From Thermincola carboxydiphila (GTDB lineage: Bacteria > Bacillota > Thermincolia > Thermincolales > UBA2595), in NCBI GenBank assembly GCA_016841325.1, contig JAENZJ010000011.1:1-64000 (forward strand): 64,000 nt of DNA. The letters run 5' to 3'. The position numbers and the translations under genes were made by a program. This document shows positions 33,120 through 41,920 of the stretch, one piece after another. The notes beneath the pieces are model-generated. The model worked only from the letters and a program-made list of their open reading frames with translations, had not been told where the DNA came from and did no database searches. The first letter of the stretch is position 1; each line of letters starts with the position of its first letter.

Positions 33120-34235
33120 ATGTATGGTTTTTCTTATGAAGACCGGCTGAAAAAATGCATTGAACTGATGCAGGAGGCCGGTTTGGATGTCCTGCTTTTG
33201 GGGAAACCGGCCAATATGTATTATCTGACCGGTGATGGGCGCCTGTGTTCCTACGCCATGATCACCCGGGACGGGAAAGTGGCTTTGGGTGTCCCTTCAA
33301 CAGATGTTAAAGATGTTAGTGAACTGGCACTTTTTGACCATATCACCGGGTTTGAGAGTGAAGTTGGGATGATTCATTCCATTGCTCACTACTACAAATA
33401 CTTTGGTATTACAGAAGGGACTGTCGGGTTGGAGTACACTTTTCTTACCCAGGCAATGATGTCCATGTTCACCCACCCGCATGGAAAACCGGAAGGTATT
33501 GCAGTTAAAGACTGTACTCCGGTGATGTCGGCATTAAGGATTGTCAAGGATGATATTGAAATCAGGTTGATGAGACAGGCCGCAGAGGTTGCAGATATAG
33601 GGATGCGGGCTGCGGTGGGCGCTGTCAAAGCAGGGGTGACTGAGAGTCAGGTGGCTGCAGAAGCGGAATATGCGATGAGAAACGCGGGCGCCGAGGGGTT
33701 TTGGCCGACTTACGTGGCCTCGGGTCCCCGGACCAATATAGCCCATGGAATTCCCACCAAACGCCGGCTTACAGCCGGGGACCTGGTAATGATTGACCTT
33801 CATCCGATTGTGGGCGGATACAGTTCAGATATATGCCGGACCGTGTGTGTCGGGCAGCCTGCTGAAGAGCAAACCAGGGCCTATGACCTCTATCTTCGTG
33901 CCCAGCAGGAGACCATCCTCAAAGTAAGGGAGGGTGCCAATATTGCAGACCTGGAAAAAGACATGCACCGGATATTCAGGGATGCCGGACATGGGGAGCA
34001 CATATTCGGCCCGCCGATCCACGGTATCGGTATTGAGTTTGAAGAGGCTCCGTTACCTCCGGGGCACGCATTTTTCCACGGAGAGAAAGGCCCCGGACCG
34101 CTTGAAGCGAATACAGTCATTTCTGTGGGTAACTGTGGATTATATACCGGACCATGGGGTGTCAGGGTTGAGGATACAGTAGCGGTTGGGAAGGAAGGTC
34201 CGCTTGTTTTGACTAATTTCCCTCGTGACATATAA
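33120..34235 (+). CDS. M24 family metallopeptidase (Xaa-Pro aminopeptidase-like)
   Basis: Predicted cytoplasmic proline-specific aminopeptidase. An N-terminal creatinase-like domain (about residues 1-130) is followed by the pita-bread M24 domain. Metal-ligand candidates are Asp in MIDLHP, Asp in YSSDICRT, His in HGIGIEFEE, Glu in the EAPL region and Glu in VRVEDTV. At 371 residues it has the normal size of YqhT/PepQ-like enzymes. AAGGAGG (33105-33111) lies 8 bp upstream, and a TATAAT is near 33070. It stands alone, convergent with the MocR gene. Creatinase or another amidinohydrolase is a less likely alternative. Confidence 0.85.
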   Translation: MYGFSYEDRLKKCIELMQEAGLDVLLLGKPANMYYLTGDGRLCSYAMITRDGKVALGVPSTDVKDVSELALFDHITGFESEVGMIHSIAHYYKYFGITEGTVGLEYTFLTQAMMSMFTHPHGKPEGIAVKDCTPVMSALRIVKDDIEIRLMRQAAEVADIGMRAAVGAVKAGVTESQVAAEAEYAMRNAGAEGFWPTYVASGPRTNIAHGIPTKRRLTAGDLVMIDLHPIVGGYSSDICRTVCVGQPAEEQTRAYDLYLRAQQETILKVREGANIADLEKDMHRIFRDAGHGEHIFGPPIHGIGIEFEEAPLPPGHAFFHGEKGPGPLEANTVISVGNCGLYTGPWGVRVEDTVAVGKEGPLVLTNFPRDI

Positions 34236-34269
34236 AATTTTATGAGAAAAGCTATTATTAAGTATTGAG

Positions 34270-35790
34270 CTAAATAATAGGTGAAACAGGCGTAAAAAGC
34301 AAAGAATCTTCATTTCCTTTGTTATTGGCAGTCTGTGCTATTGCTTTAGACAAACGCCGGATACCCTCCTGGAGGACGGTTTGGTTGTGAGTGGTAAAAC
34401 AAAGACGAAACTCTTTGTCCGGGGTTGCGGTTGTATAAAAGGCTTCCCCCGGAACAAAAGAAACTCCTGTTTTTGTTGCTTCATGCAAGAGGCGCCGGGA
34501 GGTTCCGGATTGTTTGATTTTGCACCAAAAATAGAAACCGCCGTCAGGAACAGAAAAATCAAGATATTTTCCGCAAAAACGCCGGAGAGCCTTAGCGGTA
34601 TGGTCCCGGCGTTTTTTATATTCCTGGCGGAGTAAGGTAAGGTGACTGCCAAGATTTCCGGCCTCCAGGAACAGGTGAACCATCCATTGAGAAATATTAT
34701 TGGAATGCAGGTCAATATATTGTTTTTCGAGGGCCAATCTGTTAATCAATATTGGTGAAGCCGAAATGTAACCAATCCGCAGACCGGAGAAAAGGATTTT
34801 CGAAAATGTACTCAGGTAGACGACTCCGCCGTACGTGTCCAGGGCCTTCAACGACGGTGGTGGTTCCCAGTCGTAATACAGGTCACTGTATGGGTCATCT
34901 TCGACTATAATCAGCCGGTGCCGCGCAGCCAGCTGCAATAAATTCCGGCGTTCTTCCAGAGACATCGTGCGCCCGGTGGGGTTATGAAATGTAGGTATCA
35001 GATACAACATCTTTGGCCGGTAGCGGACGAGATAATCTTCAAGTGCAGCCAAAGGAAATCTGTCATCAGGCGGCAGGCTGAGCACTCTGGCCCCTGATGC
35101 CTGAAAGACCTGAATAGCGCCAATGAAACTGGATGCTTCAATGATGACACAATCACCCGGTTCCAATAGAATTTTACTCAGCAGATACAGGCCCTGCTGC
35201 GACCCGGCAAGTATCATTACATTGTCCTTTTTTGTGGGAATCCCTTTAGCGGCTAACATTGCGGCAACTGATTGCCTGAGAGGGTCATATCCTTCTGTCG
35301 GGATATGGCCAAAATCTGCCCGGCCCACGTGTTGTATATGCTCATTAAGCAAATTCGTAAAAGTTCCAACCGGATACAGGGCCGAATCCCCTATTCCGGC
35401 TGATAAAGATATAATATCCGCAGCGGGGGGAGAAACCAATTCTCTCAATATTGATGAAAGAGGGGTTTGCGGGTAGGGGGTAAATAATTGGGCCCATGGT
35501 ACCCGGGTGGCGGAGGTGCCGGTATCACAGTGTTGCCCGGCGACATATGTACCGCTGCCAACTCTTGTATTCACTGTACCCTTCTGCTCCAAATGCCGGT
35601 AAGCATTAATGGCCGTTGTCCGGCTAACGGAAAACATCCGGGCCAGGACCCGTTCGGGAGGCAGCTTGGTACCCGCCGGAAATACCTGACCGGTGATCTT
35701 GTCAGAAATTATTTCGGCAAGCTGCAGGTAGAGGGGAATGTTCGATGAGGTATCCAACTTGTGTTCTAGCAGGCATTTGGATATATCCAT
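34270..35790 (-). CDS. MocR/PdxR-type GntR regulator with aminotransferase domain
   Basis: Transcriptional regulator that fuses an N-terminal GntR winged helix (about residues 18-85, with LPPERVLARMFSVSRTTAINAY) to a class I aminotransferase-like domain binding pyridoxal phosphate. The lysine in STFSKILFSGLRIGY is the Schiff-base residue. At 506 residues it is typical. AAAGGAG precedes ATG 35790. It is divergent from azlCD across a 120-bp gap holding a symmetric operator, so control of the amino-acid exporter and of itself is likely. The effector could be PLP or an amino acid. Confidence 0.88.
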   Translation of the reverse strand: MDISKCLLEHKLDTSSNIPLYLQLAEIISDKITGQVFPAGTKLPPERVLARMFSVSRTTAINAYRHLEQKGTVNTRVGSGTYVAGQHCDTGTSATRVPWAQLFTPYPQTPLSSILRELVSPPAADIISLSAGIGDSALYPVGTFTNLLNEHIQHVGRADFGHIPTEGYDPLRQSVAAMLAAKGIPTKKDNVMILAGSQQGLYLLSKILLEPGDCVIIEASSFIGAIQVFQASGARVLSLPPDDRFPLAALEDYLVRYRPKMLYLIPTFHNPTGRTMSLEERRNLLQLAARHRLIIVEDDPYSDLYYDWEPPPSLKALDTYGGVVYLSTFSKILFSGLRIGYISASPILINRLALEKQYIDLHSNNISQWMVHLFLEAGNLGSHLTLLRQEYKKRRDHTAKALRRFCGKYLDFSVPDGGFYFWCKIKQSGTSRRLLHEATKTGVSFVPGEAFYTTATPDKEFRLCFTTHNQTVLQEGIRRLSKAIAQTANNKGNEDSLLFTPVSPII

Positions 35791-35848
35791 TTAAGCAAAA
35801 CTCCTTTAAATATCCAATTATCTTTATAAATATAATAATTGGATATTT
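35778..35848. promoter_or_regulatory. Symmetric operator between mocR and azlC
   Basis: AAATATCCAATTAT (35808-35821) and its exact complement (35835-35848) are 13 bp apart. A third palindrome, TGGATATATCCA (35778-35789), covers the first codons of the regulator gene. All share the half-site TATCCA. The layout fits autoregulation by the adjacent GntR/MocR protein and control of the divergent azlCD. Confidence 0.6.
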
Positions 35849-35909
35849 ACAAAGATTCTCCTGCTAATTAATATTGGGTTAATGAAATTTATTGTGAAGG
35901 GGCTTCATT

Positions 35910-36650
35910 ATGGATTTAACAAAACCAAAAACTAATGATTTGGCTGTGGAAGTGAATCCGGGAAAGGGTGACTTTTTGATTGCAGTCGGTGACAGTATCC
36001 CCATAACCTTAGGTGTAATACCTTTTGGAATAACCTGTGGGATAATGGGCATTACGGCCGGGATGTCGCCTGTACTAATAATTTTGATGTCTGTACTGGT
36101 ATTTGCCGGGGCCTCCCAATTTATCGGCATCACCATGATAGGCGCCGGTGTTTCAGGGTGGGGAATCATTGTCTTTACCACTCTGTTGGTAAACCTGCGG
36201 CATTTATTGATGGGGATGTCTTTGGCGCCATATATGCTTAAACTGCCGCTGCCATTTCAGGCAGTGCTGGCATTTATTCTGACAGATGAGTCATATGCCC
36301 TTACCGCCAGCCGGACTCAAACTGATAAATACAGCGGCTGCTACCAATTAGGTGCAAGCCTGCCGCTCTACATAGTCTGGATATTATCCACGGCATTGGG
36401 CGTATTTTTAGGAAGCCATATTGCCGACCCCCTTTCTTGGGGTCTGGATTTTGCTATGCCGGCTGCTTTTCTGGTATTGCTGGCGCCGATGCTGGTAAAT
36501 CGCAGCAGCCTGATTGTCTGTTTGACTGCGGCAGTGGCTGCTGTCCTGGGTGCCATGTATTTACCGGGAAAATGGTATATTATCATTTCCTGTCTGGCCG
36601 CTGTTTTGGCCGGTGGCTTGCTTGAAGGAGGGAAAGACAATGGACAATAA
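35910..36650 (+). CDS. azlC: AzlC family branched-chain amino acid exporter subunit
   Basis: Large subunit of a two-component exporter of branched-chain amino acids or analogues. It has about seven hydrophobic segments over 246 residues. Family motifs include ITLGVIPFGITCGIMGI and ASQFIGITMIGAGVSGWGI. GAAGGGG precedes ATG 35910. It overlaps azlD by 11 bp. It lies opposite a MocR-type regulator with a shared operator. The true substrate is not visible from sequence. Confidence 0.88.
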   Translation: MDLTKPKTNDLAVEVNPGKGDFLIAVGDSIPITLGVIPFGITCGIMGITAGMSPVLIILMSVLVFAGASQFIGITMIGAGVSGWGIIVFTTLLVNLRHLLMGMSLAPYMLKLPLPFQAVLAFILTDESYALTASRTQTDKYSGCYQLGASLPLYIVWILSTALGVFLGSHIADPLSWGLDFAMPAAFLVLLAPMLVNRSSLIVCLTAAVAAVLGAMYLPGKWYIIISCLAAVLAGGLLEGGKDNGQ

Positions 36651-36957
36651 AATATTGTTTATTATTCTCAGTATGGCCCTGGTAACCTATCTTACCAGAG
36701 TTGGCTCATTGGCTTTGTTCCGGTTTACCGGTATCCCGGTTTGGCTGAACAGGTGGCTGAAGCATGTTCCGATTGCCATTTTGACCGCACTGATAGTACC
36801 GGCGCTGCTCCTGCCCAAGGGAAGTCTTGATTTATCACTGCAAAACCCCTATCTGCCGGCCGGAATTATTGCTGCTGCTGTTGCCTACAAAACCCGCCAT
36901 ATCATACCCACTTTAGGATTGGGCATGTTGGTAATGCTGGGATGGCGTCTGATATAA
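36640..36957 (+). CDS. azlD: AzlD family exporter subunit
   Basis: Small partner of AzlC with four hydrophobic segments in 105 residues. Family motifs are [12 protein letters not shown] and [20 protein letters not shown] 36640 follows GGAGGGAAAG and overlaps the end of azlC, so translation is coupled. An open frame runs further upstream to 36550 but lies within azlC and is not the start. The end overlaps the Hcp-like ORF by 16 bp. Confidence 0.88.
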   Translation: MDNKILFIILSMALVTYLTRVGSLALFRFTGIPVWLNRWLKHVPIAILTALIVPALLLPKGSLDLSLQNPYLPAGIIAAAVAYKTRHIIPTLGLGMLVMLGWRLI

Positions 36958-37649
36958 ATGAAGTAATTAACGAAGCAAAAGTCAGGGGCAAAAGGATTTT
37001 TTTCAGGGATGTAGAATATAGAAATTGGTATGATTATACATTAGTACTAGTTAACCTTATTGAAAAAGCCAAAGCCTGTCCGGCCCTGACCGACAAAGAT
37101 GGCAAGACTGTTGTTACCGGTTTCCACCACAAAACTGTCCTTGGCTTGGCTGACAAAATCATAGCAGCTGTCAAGGAGGGGAAAATCCGCAGATTCTTCC
37201 TGGTGGGAGGCTGCGATGGCGCTAAAGCAGGGCGCAACTATTACACTGAGATAGTTGAAAAACTTCCCCGGGATTGTGTTGTATTGACCCTTGGCTGCGG
37301 AAAATACAGGTTTAATAATCTGGACCTTGGGGATATTGACGGTATTCCCCGTCTTATCGACCTTGGCCAGTGTAATAATGCTTACTCTGCAATCCAGATT
37401 GCAGCTGCTCTGGCCGGGGCCTTCAATGTCGGAGTTAATGACTTGCCCTTAACTCTCGTATTATCCTGGTTTGAACAGAAGGCTGTAGCCATTTTACTTA
37501 CTCTCCTGAGCCTCGATATTAAAAACATGTTTATTGGCCCGACATTGCCTGCATTCATTACTCCCAATGTTTTAAAGGTACTCCAGGACAATTATAGTAT
37601 CAGACTGATTACTACCCCTGATGAGGATATCAAGGCGGTTTTAGGTTAA
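36942..37649 (+). CDS. C-terminal part of a hybrid-cluster protein (Hcp-like), N-terminally truncated
   Basis: The 235 residues match only the C-terminal domain of Hcp (hydroxylamine reductase/NO reductase), which normally has 530-560. Hybrid-cluster ligands of this half are present: Cys in GGCDGAK, Cys in LGCGKY, Cys in LGQCNNAY, and Glu and Lys in WFEQKA. The N-terminal cysteine cluster and the His, Glu and Cys ligands of the first half are absent, so a normal hybrid cluster cannot form. The frame is intact, begins inside the end of azlD and has a poor ribosome binding site. It may be a deletion relic or a standalone domain protein. Confidence 0.6.
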   Translation: MASDINEVINEAKVRGKRIFFRDVEYRNWYDYTLVLVNLIEKAKACPALTDKDGKTVVTGFHHKTVLGLADKIIAAVKEGKIRRFFLVGGCDGAKAGRNYYTEIVEKLPRDCVVLTLGCGKYRFNNLDLGDIDGIPRLIDLGQCNNAYSAIQIAAALAGAFNVGVNDLPLTLVLSWFEQKAVAILLTLLSLDIKNMFIGPTLPAFITPNVLKVLQDNYSIRLITTPDEDIKAVLG

Positions 37650-37658
37650 TCAACAAAT

Positions 37659-37687
37659 CCGGTCACTGTAAGGTGGCCGGGTTTTTT
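37659..37687 (+). terminator. Terminator of the azlCD-hcp fragment unit
   Basis: CCGGTCAC (37659-37666) pairs with GTGGCCGG (37673-37680), with one G-U pair, followed by GTTTTTT. It lies 10 bases after the stop. Confidence 0.8.
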
Positions 37688-37695
37688 AATATTTA

Positions 37696-37746
37696 GGAAA
37701 TTATACTTTGAGGTAAAATTGTGGATAACCTCAAAGTATAATTTCC
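37696..37746. repeat. 19-bp perfect inverted repeat
   Basis: The 19-base left arm (37696-37714) is exactly complementary to 37728-37746 around a 13-base loop. A second, shorter AAAAGTTTC/GAAACTTTT hairpin follows near 37765-37797. Both lie between a terminator and the DUF169 gene. They could be a leader structure, an operator or a small non-coding insertion. No function is recognised. Confidence 0.6.
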
Positions 37747-37879
37747 GGATTTCCGGATATCAACAAAAGTTTCCTTAAAGTTTCGATAGAAACTTTTATT
37801 CAAATTAATGAAGGGGTCTCAAAAGGATTAGCCCTTATTTTTGTAGAAAGCAGACATAATTAAGAAAGGGGTGATTTGC

Positions 37880-38593
37880 ATGATTTGGCAGGACTATGCC
37901 AAACAATTGAAGGAGGTACTTGATTTGGACGGCAGCCCGGTGGGAGTTACTTTTAGCGATAAACCGGCAAGTAATGGTAAGGACAGCAGGACAATGCCCT
38001 GTGCAGCTTTTTATCAGGCGGCGCGAAAAGGGTTAACCTTCAATGTTTGCACTGAAAATTGTACCTGTCCGGGAGGCAGTACTTCACTGGGGCTGGCAGT
38101 CCCTTCTCCGGAGCAAGGTGCTTTAGTGAAGAAGTTCCTGATTGAGGGGGAAAAGTTCAGCTCCTGTAATGCCTCGTTTTTTCGCGGTCGTGCCCTCAGT
38201 CAGAGCCAGCCGCCTTTTGGAGTATCAAAATATGTGGTGATTGGTCCCCTGGAGGAATTTGAGTTTAAACCGGACTTGGTACTGTTTCTCTGCAATCCGG
38301 CTCAGGCCAGCCGCCTTGTCGTGTTGTCAACTTACGAAACCGGGATTCCTCTGCAGGGGCAGCTGAATGGTTCTACATGTGGAGGAGCTGTCAGTTATCC
38401 CTTGTCTACAGGTCGTGTCAATGTAACATTTTTAGACCCGTCAAGCCGCCACCTGGTTAAAGCATACCAGGATTCTGACCTAATCTTTAGCGCCCCGTTT
38501 TTCTATGTGCGCAGTATTGTGGAAAGTATACCCTTGTGCACTGCAGGCACAGCTGAGCCGGGAATGGGCTACAATGAGGTTATGAACAAATAG
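37880..38593 (+). CDS. DUF169 family protein
   Basis: Cytoplasmic protein of the DUF169 (COG2043) family, common in anaerobes, function unknown. Conserved cysteines occur in TMPCAAFYQAARKG, NVCTENCTCPGG and GSTCGGAVSYP, which may bind metal or a cluster. ATG 37880 has AAAGGGG 8 bp upstream; GTG 37871 lies in that site. Its stop overlaps the GTG of the WYL regulator by 1 bp, so the two are co-translated and probably functionally linked. Confidence 0.82.
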   Translation: MIWQDYAKQLKEVLDLDGSPVGVTFSDKPASNGKDSRTMPCAAFYQAARKGLTFNVCTENCTCPGGSTSLGLAVPSPEQGALVKKFLIEGEKFSSCNASFFRGRALSQSQPPFGVSKYVVIGPLEEFEFKPDLVLFLCNPAQASRLVVLSTYETGIPLQGQLNGSTCGGAVSYPLSTGRVNVTFLDPSSRHLVKAYQDSDLIFSAPFFYVRSIVESIPLCTAGTAEPGMGYNEVMNK

Positions 38594-39525
38594 TGAAACT
38601 TGACAGGCTGCTTTCAATTTTGGTGATATTATTAAGAAAAGAGAGAGTCCAGGCCAAAGAACTGGCAGAGAAGTTTGGTGTCTCGGTAAGGACTATCCTT
38701 CGTGATATAGAGGCCATTAACCTGGCCGGTATTCCTGTTGTCACATATCAGGGCGCATATGGCGGTATAGGTATCGCCGAGGGATACCGCCTGGACAGGA
38801 GTGTCCTTACTTCTGATGACATGGCTGCCATTATTTCTGCTTTAAAAGGTATGGCCGGTACTATACCTGACAGCAGGCACGATATTCTGGTAGAAAAATT
38901 CAGGAATTCCCTGTCTTCTGCCCAGGCAGATATACTGGACTCCAAAATAAACCGGCTCATTATAGACCTTTCCCCCTGGGGAAATCATGAACTCCTCAAA
39001 GAAAGGGTCACAGCTATACGAAATGCCATTGAGGAATGCCGGGAGATAAGTCTCATTTATACTGATGCCAATGGCACCCAGACCCAGCGGACTGTGGAAC
39101 CATATTCCCTGCTTCTAAAAGGTCAGAAATGGTACTTATATGCCTGGTGTCTGCTGCGCGAAGATTTCCGCCTGTTCAAGCTGTCCCGGATTAGAGGAAT
39201 GGAGGTTTTGACGACGGTTTTTCATCCAAGGGAAATGGCGCTGGAGCAGCAGCTTTGGGAAACTAACTGGCCCGGCCCGTATAACCTGGTTGAGGTTGAG
39301 CTGCTGTTTGAAGTTGAAATGGCCAATTTGTTGGACGAGTGGCCTGTCGCGGCTGTGGCTATTCAGGATGATGGCAGGTTCCTGGTGAAAAGCGTGCTTC
39401 CTGAAGATAACCGGCTCTATGGCTTTCTGCTTAGTTTCGGTACTGGTGTTGAAGTTATCAGCCCGCCTCACCTGAGAAGTATTTTGGCCGGGATAGCGGA
39501 AGAAATCTATAAAAAATATACATAA
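38593..39525 (+). CDS. WYL-domain transcriptional regulator with HTH_11
   Basis: DNA-binding regulator of the YafY/PafBC type. An N-terminal winged helix (about residues 1-60, with RVQAKELAEKFGVSVRTILRD) is followed by a helical linker and a WYL domain (about 150-230, YSLLLKGQKWYLYAWCL). A C-terminal extension (WCX) follows. The start GTG 38593 overlaps the previous stop. WYL proteins often sense nucleic acids or small ligands and control stress or defence genes. Neighbours on the right are methionine-repair genes, but no shared operator was found. Confidence 0.87.
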   Translation: MKLDRLLSILVILLRKERVQAKELAEKFGVSVRTILRDIEAINLAGIPVVTYQGAYGGIGIAEGYRLDRSVLTSDDMAAIISALKGMAGTIPDSRHDILVEKFRNSLSSAQADILDSKINRLIIDLSPWGNHELLKERVTAIRNAIEECREISLIYTDANGTQTQRTVEPYSLLLKGQKWYLYAWCLLREDFRLFKLSRIRGMEVLTTVFHPREMALEQQLWETNWPGPYNLVEVELLFEVEMANLLDEWPVAAVAIQDDGRFLVKSVLPEDNRLYGFLLSFGTGVEVISPPHLRSILAGIAEEIYKKYT

Positions 39526-39573
39526 CTAGTAAACATAACTGAGATGACCTAGAAAATTCAATTTGGAACTAAT

Positions 39574-39605
39574 TAGAAACATGACATACGGGTGTCATGT
39601 TTCTA
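39574..39605. promoter_or_regulatory. 13-bp inverted repeat upstream of the GyrI-like gene
   Basis: TAGAAACATGACA (39574-39586) and its complement (39593-39605) are 6 bp apart. A TATAAT-like -10 follows at 39610-39615. Position and size fit an operator for a dimeric regulator controlling the next gene. Confidence 0.55.
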
Positions 39606-39645
39606 GTGATATAATAGACAAAAAGACTAAAGGAGGCAAAACAAT

Positions 39646-40104
39646 ATGGATTACAAAATTGAGGTAACTGAACAACCGGCTCAACCGGTACTTTCGATGC
39701 GCAAGAAGACGTCTGTGGCCAATCTGCCCCAGGAGTTAGGACAGGCTTATGGCGCTATAATCCAGTATCTTGGTGAACGTGGTGAAGAACCGTCGGGAAT
39801 TGCCTTTGCGGCATATTACAACATGGATATGGAAAACCTTGATGTGGAGATGGGCTTTACTGTCCCGCGGCCTCTTGAAGGGAAAGGTGACATCAAAGCC
39901 GGTGAAATCCCGGCCGGGAAACAGGTTTCCAGTATGCACAAGGGACCATATCAGGGGATGGAGCCTGTTTATGAAGCTGTAACCAAATGGATTCAGGAGA
40001 AAGGATATCAACCAACCGGAGTGGCCTATGAATTTTACTATAATTCCCCGATGGAAGTACCGGAAAGTGAGCTTTTAACCAAGATTGTTTTTCCTCTAAA
40101 ATAA
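39646..40104 (+). CDS. GyrI-like small-molecule-binding protein
   Basis: A 152-residue standalone GyrI-like (AraC effector-binding) domain, with the motifs EIPAGKQVSSMHKGPYQGM and GVAYEFYYN. Such domains bind hydrophobic or cationic compounds and can act as drug-binding or hydrolytic proteins. AAAGGAGG precedes ATG 39646. It is probably transcribed from the promoter with the inverted repeat just upstream. The relation to the following msrA is only positional. Confidence 0.85.
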   Translation: MDYKIEVTEQPAQPVLSMRKKTSVANLPQELGQAYGAIIQYLGERGEEPSGIAFAAYYNMDMENLDVEMGFTVPRPLEGKGDIKAGEIPAGKQVSSMHKGPYQGMEPVYEAVTKWIQEKGYQPTGVAYEFYYNSPMEVPESELLTKIVFPLK

Positions 40105-40183
40105 GGGAAAGAGCCGGAATAGTGAATAACGAGTTCATTCATAATTAGTACCTCAGCGGCAATAATAAAGATGGTGATGTATA

Positions 40184-40738
40184 ATGAATCATAAAAAAAG
40201 CCACTTCCAGTTCGCCACCTTCGCCGGCGGCTGTTTCTGGTGTATGGTTGACCCCTTTGAGAAGATGCCGGGAGTTACAGAAGTCGTCTCCGGGTATACA
40301 GGAGGTTGTACGGAAAATCCAACCTATGAAGAAGTATGTGCCGGGGGAACCGGTCATTACGAAGCTGTTCAGATAACCTATAACCCGGCTGTGATATCTT
40401 ATGATAAGCTTTTGGAAACCTTCTGGCGTCAGGTCAACCCCACAGATCCTGGCGGCCAGTTCTATGATCGGGGTAAATCGTACCGAACGGCAATCTTCTA
40501 CCACAATGAAGAGCAGAAGCTGAGTGCAGAAAAATCAAAGCACGCCCTTACCGAAAGCGGGCGATTTACCCGGCCCATAGTGACTCAAATATTACCGGTG
40601 ACAGCTTTTTACCCGGCAGAAGAGTATCACCAGAACTACCATAAGAAGAACCCCGGTCACTACGGGAGGTACCGGACCGCTTCAGGACGGGATGCCTTTA
40701 CTAAGTCAAACTGGGCTGATGACTTAAAGAAGACTTAA
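40184..40738 (+). CDS. msrA: Peptide methionine-S-sulfoxide reductase
   Basis: Repairs the S epimer of methionine sulfoxide in proteins. The catalytic cysteine lies in FAGGCFWCMVDPFE, with GYTGG and the glutamate/histidine motif GTGHYEAVQ. At 184 residues it is typical. A second cysteine lies next to the nucleophile (CFWC). It precedes msrB by 23 bp and is probably co-transcribed, giving both stereospecificities. Confidence 0.95.
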   Translation: MNHKKSHFQFATFAGGCFWCMVDPFEKMPGVTEVVSGYTGGCTENPTYEEVCAGGTGHYEAVQITYNPAVISYDKLLETFWRQVNPTDPGGQFYDRGKSYRTAIFYHNEEQKLSAEKSKHALTESGRFTRPIVTQILPVTAFYPAEEYHQNYHKKNPGHYGRYRTASGRDAFTKSNWADDLKKT

Positions 40739-40761
40739 ACTACTGTAGAAGGTGACAGAGT

Positions 40762-41199
40762 GTGAAAAAAGAAAAGCAGCTCAATGAGCTGACCAGGCTG
40801 CAATATCAAGTAACCCGGGAAAACGGGACTGAGCCTCCCTTTAGAAATGAGTATTGGGACAATAAAAGAGAAGGAATATATGTAGATATAGTATCCGGAG
40901 AGCCTCTATTCGGTTCCTGGGACAAGTACGATTCAGGCTGTGGCTGGCCAAGCTTCACTAAACCGTTGAACCACGAAAAGATTGAGGAAAAACGGGACCT
41001 AAGCCACGGTATGGTGCGGACCGAGGTACGCAGTAAAAAAGCTGATTCACACCTTGGCCATGTATTTAACGACGGCCCGGCTCCGGGCGGGTTGCGTTAT
41101 TGTATTAATTCTGCGGCACTGCGCTTCATTCCGAAAGAAGACCTGGAAAAGGAAGGGTATGGGGATTATATAAAGTTATTTGATGAAAAGGGTGAATAG
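40762..41199 (+). CDS. msrB: Peptide methionine-R-sulfoxide reductase
   Basis: Repairs the R epimer of methionine sulfoxide. The motifs [23 protein letters not shown] and the catalytic [11 protein letters not shown] are present. The paired CXXC zinc sites of many MsrB proteins are absent, so this is the zinc-free type. The start is GTG 40762 behind GAAGGTG. It overlaps or abuts the next gene, whose likely start lies 4 bp after this stop. Confidence 0.94.
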   Translation: MKKEKQLNELTRLQYQVTRENGTEPPFRNEYWDNKREGIYVDIVSGEPLFGSWDKYDSGCGWPSFTKPLNHEKIEEKRDLSHGMVRTEVRSKKADSHLGHVFNDGPAPGGLRYCINSAALRFIPKEDLEKEGYGDYIKLFDEKGE

Positions 41200-41202
41200 C
41201 GT

Positions 41203-41691
41203 CTGAGAATAGGTATCATAGCTGACACGCATGTCACAAAAAATCCCGACAGGCTGAGACAATTTTTGGAGAAGCACCTCTCAGATGTTGATATGATCAT
41301 TCATGCAGGAGACTTCAAAACCACCGAAACCTTTAATTTGCTGAGTGAATACAAAAGTTTTATTGGTGTATGGGGAAACAATGATCCGGAAGAAATAAAA
41401 GCATTGCTGAATGAAACAGAGATTGTAGAATTAGAACGATACCGGATAGGCATTTTTCACGGCCATGGCACTAAAGGGACTACCATTGAGAGGGCCTATT
41501 CCAGGTTTAGCGATATTCAGACAGATGTGATCATTTTTGGTCACAGCCATCAACCGGTAATTACGACAAGACAGGGTGTTCTGTTATTAAATCCCGGGTC
41601 ACCAACCAGTAAAAGAAGAGAGCGCTGGTTTACTTGCATTATTCTGGAATTGTCGGCATCCGGCATCAGCGCACGGTTGATTGCAGAGTGA
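41203..41691 (+). CDS. YfcE/MJ0936-type metallophosphoesterase, probable CTG start
   Basis: Small calcineurin-like phosphodiesterase. The metal motifs are ADTH at the very N-terminus, GDF, GNND, FHGHG, FGHSHQPV and NPGS. ADTH lies upstream of every ATG, GTG or TTG in the frame; the first of these, TTG 41266, would delete it. The frame is closed by the msrB TAG two codons before CTG 41203, and AAAGGGTG (41187-41194) is 8 bp from that CTG. Translation then reads (M)RIGIIADTH, the standard family start. So a CUG initiation codon is the best explanation. Confidence 0.82.
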   Translation: MRIGIIADTHVTKNPDRLRQFLEKHLSDVDMIIHAGDFKTTETFNLLSEYKSFIGVWGNNDPEEIKALLNETEIVELERYRIGIFHGHGTKGTTIERAYSRFSDIQTDVIIFGHSHQPVITTRQGVLLLNPGSPTSKRRERWFTCIILELSASGISARLIAE

Positions 41692-41848
41692 TGTTTCGTC
41701 CGGGCAGGAAATCCGAATACCGGTGTTGATTGAATTAATTCTTCTTCCTGCTCCTTATCGATCAGGGAGTATTTCTTTGACCTAGGCAGAAAAAAAGACC
41801 TCGCTCTTGTCACATCTGTACAAGACAAATTGAACCAGTTCCGCTTTC

Positions 41849-41877
41849 TTGAGAAATATAAAAATTCGCTGTATACT
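41849..41877 (+). promoter_or_regulatory. Sigma-A promoter of the LuxR regulator gene
   Basis: TTGAGA (41849-41854), a 17-bp spacer and TATACT (41872-41877) lie 44 bp before the start codon, with GGAAAGGAGG in between. Confidence 0.6.
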
Positions 41878-41920
41878 GAGGCCATAAACATTAATCCCGC
41901 GGAAAGGAGGATAAGCCACA

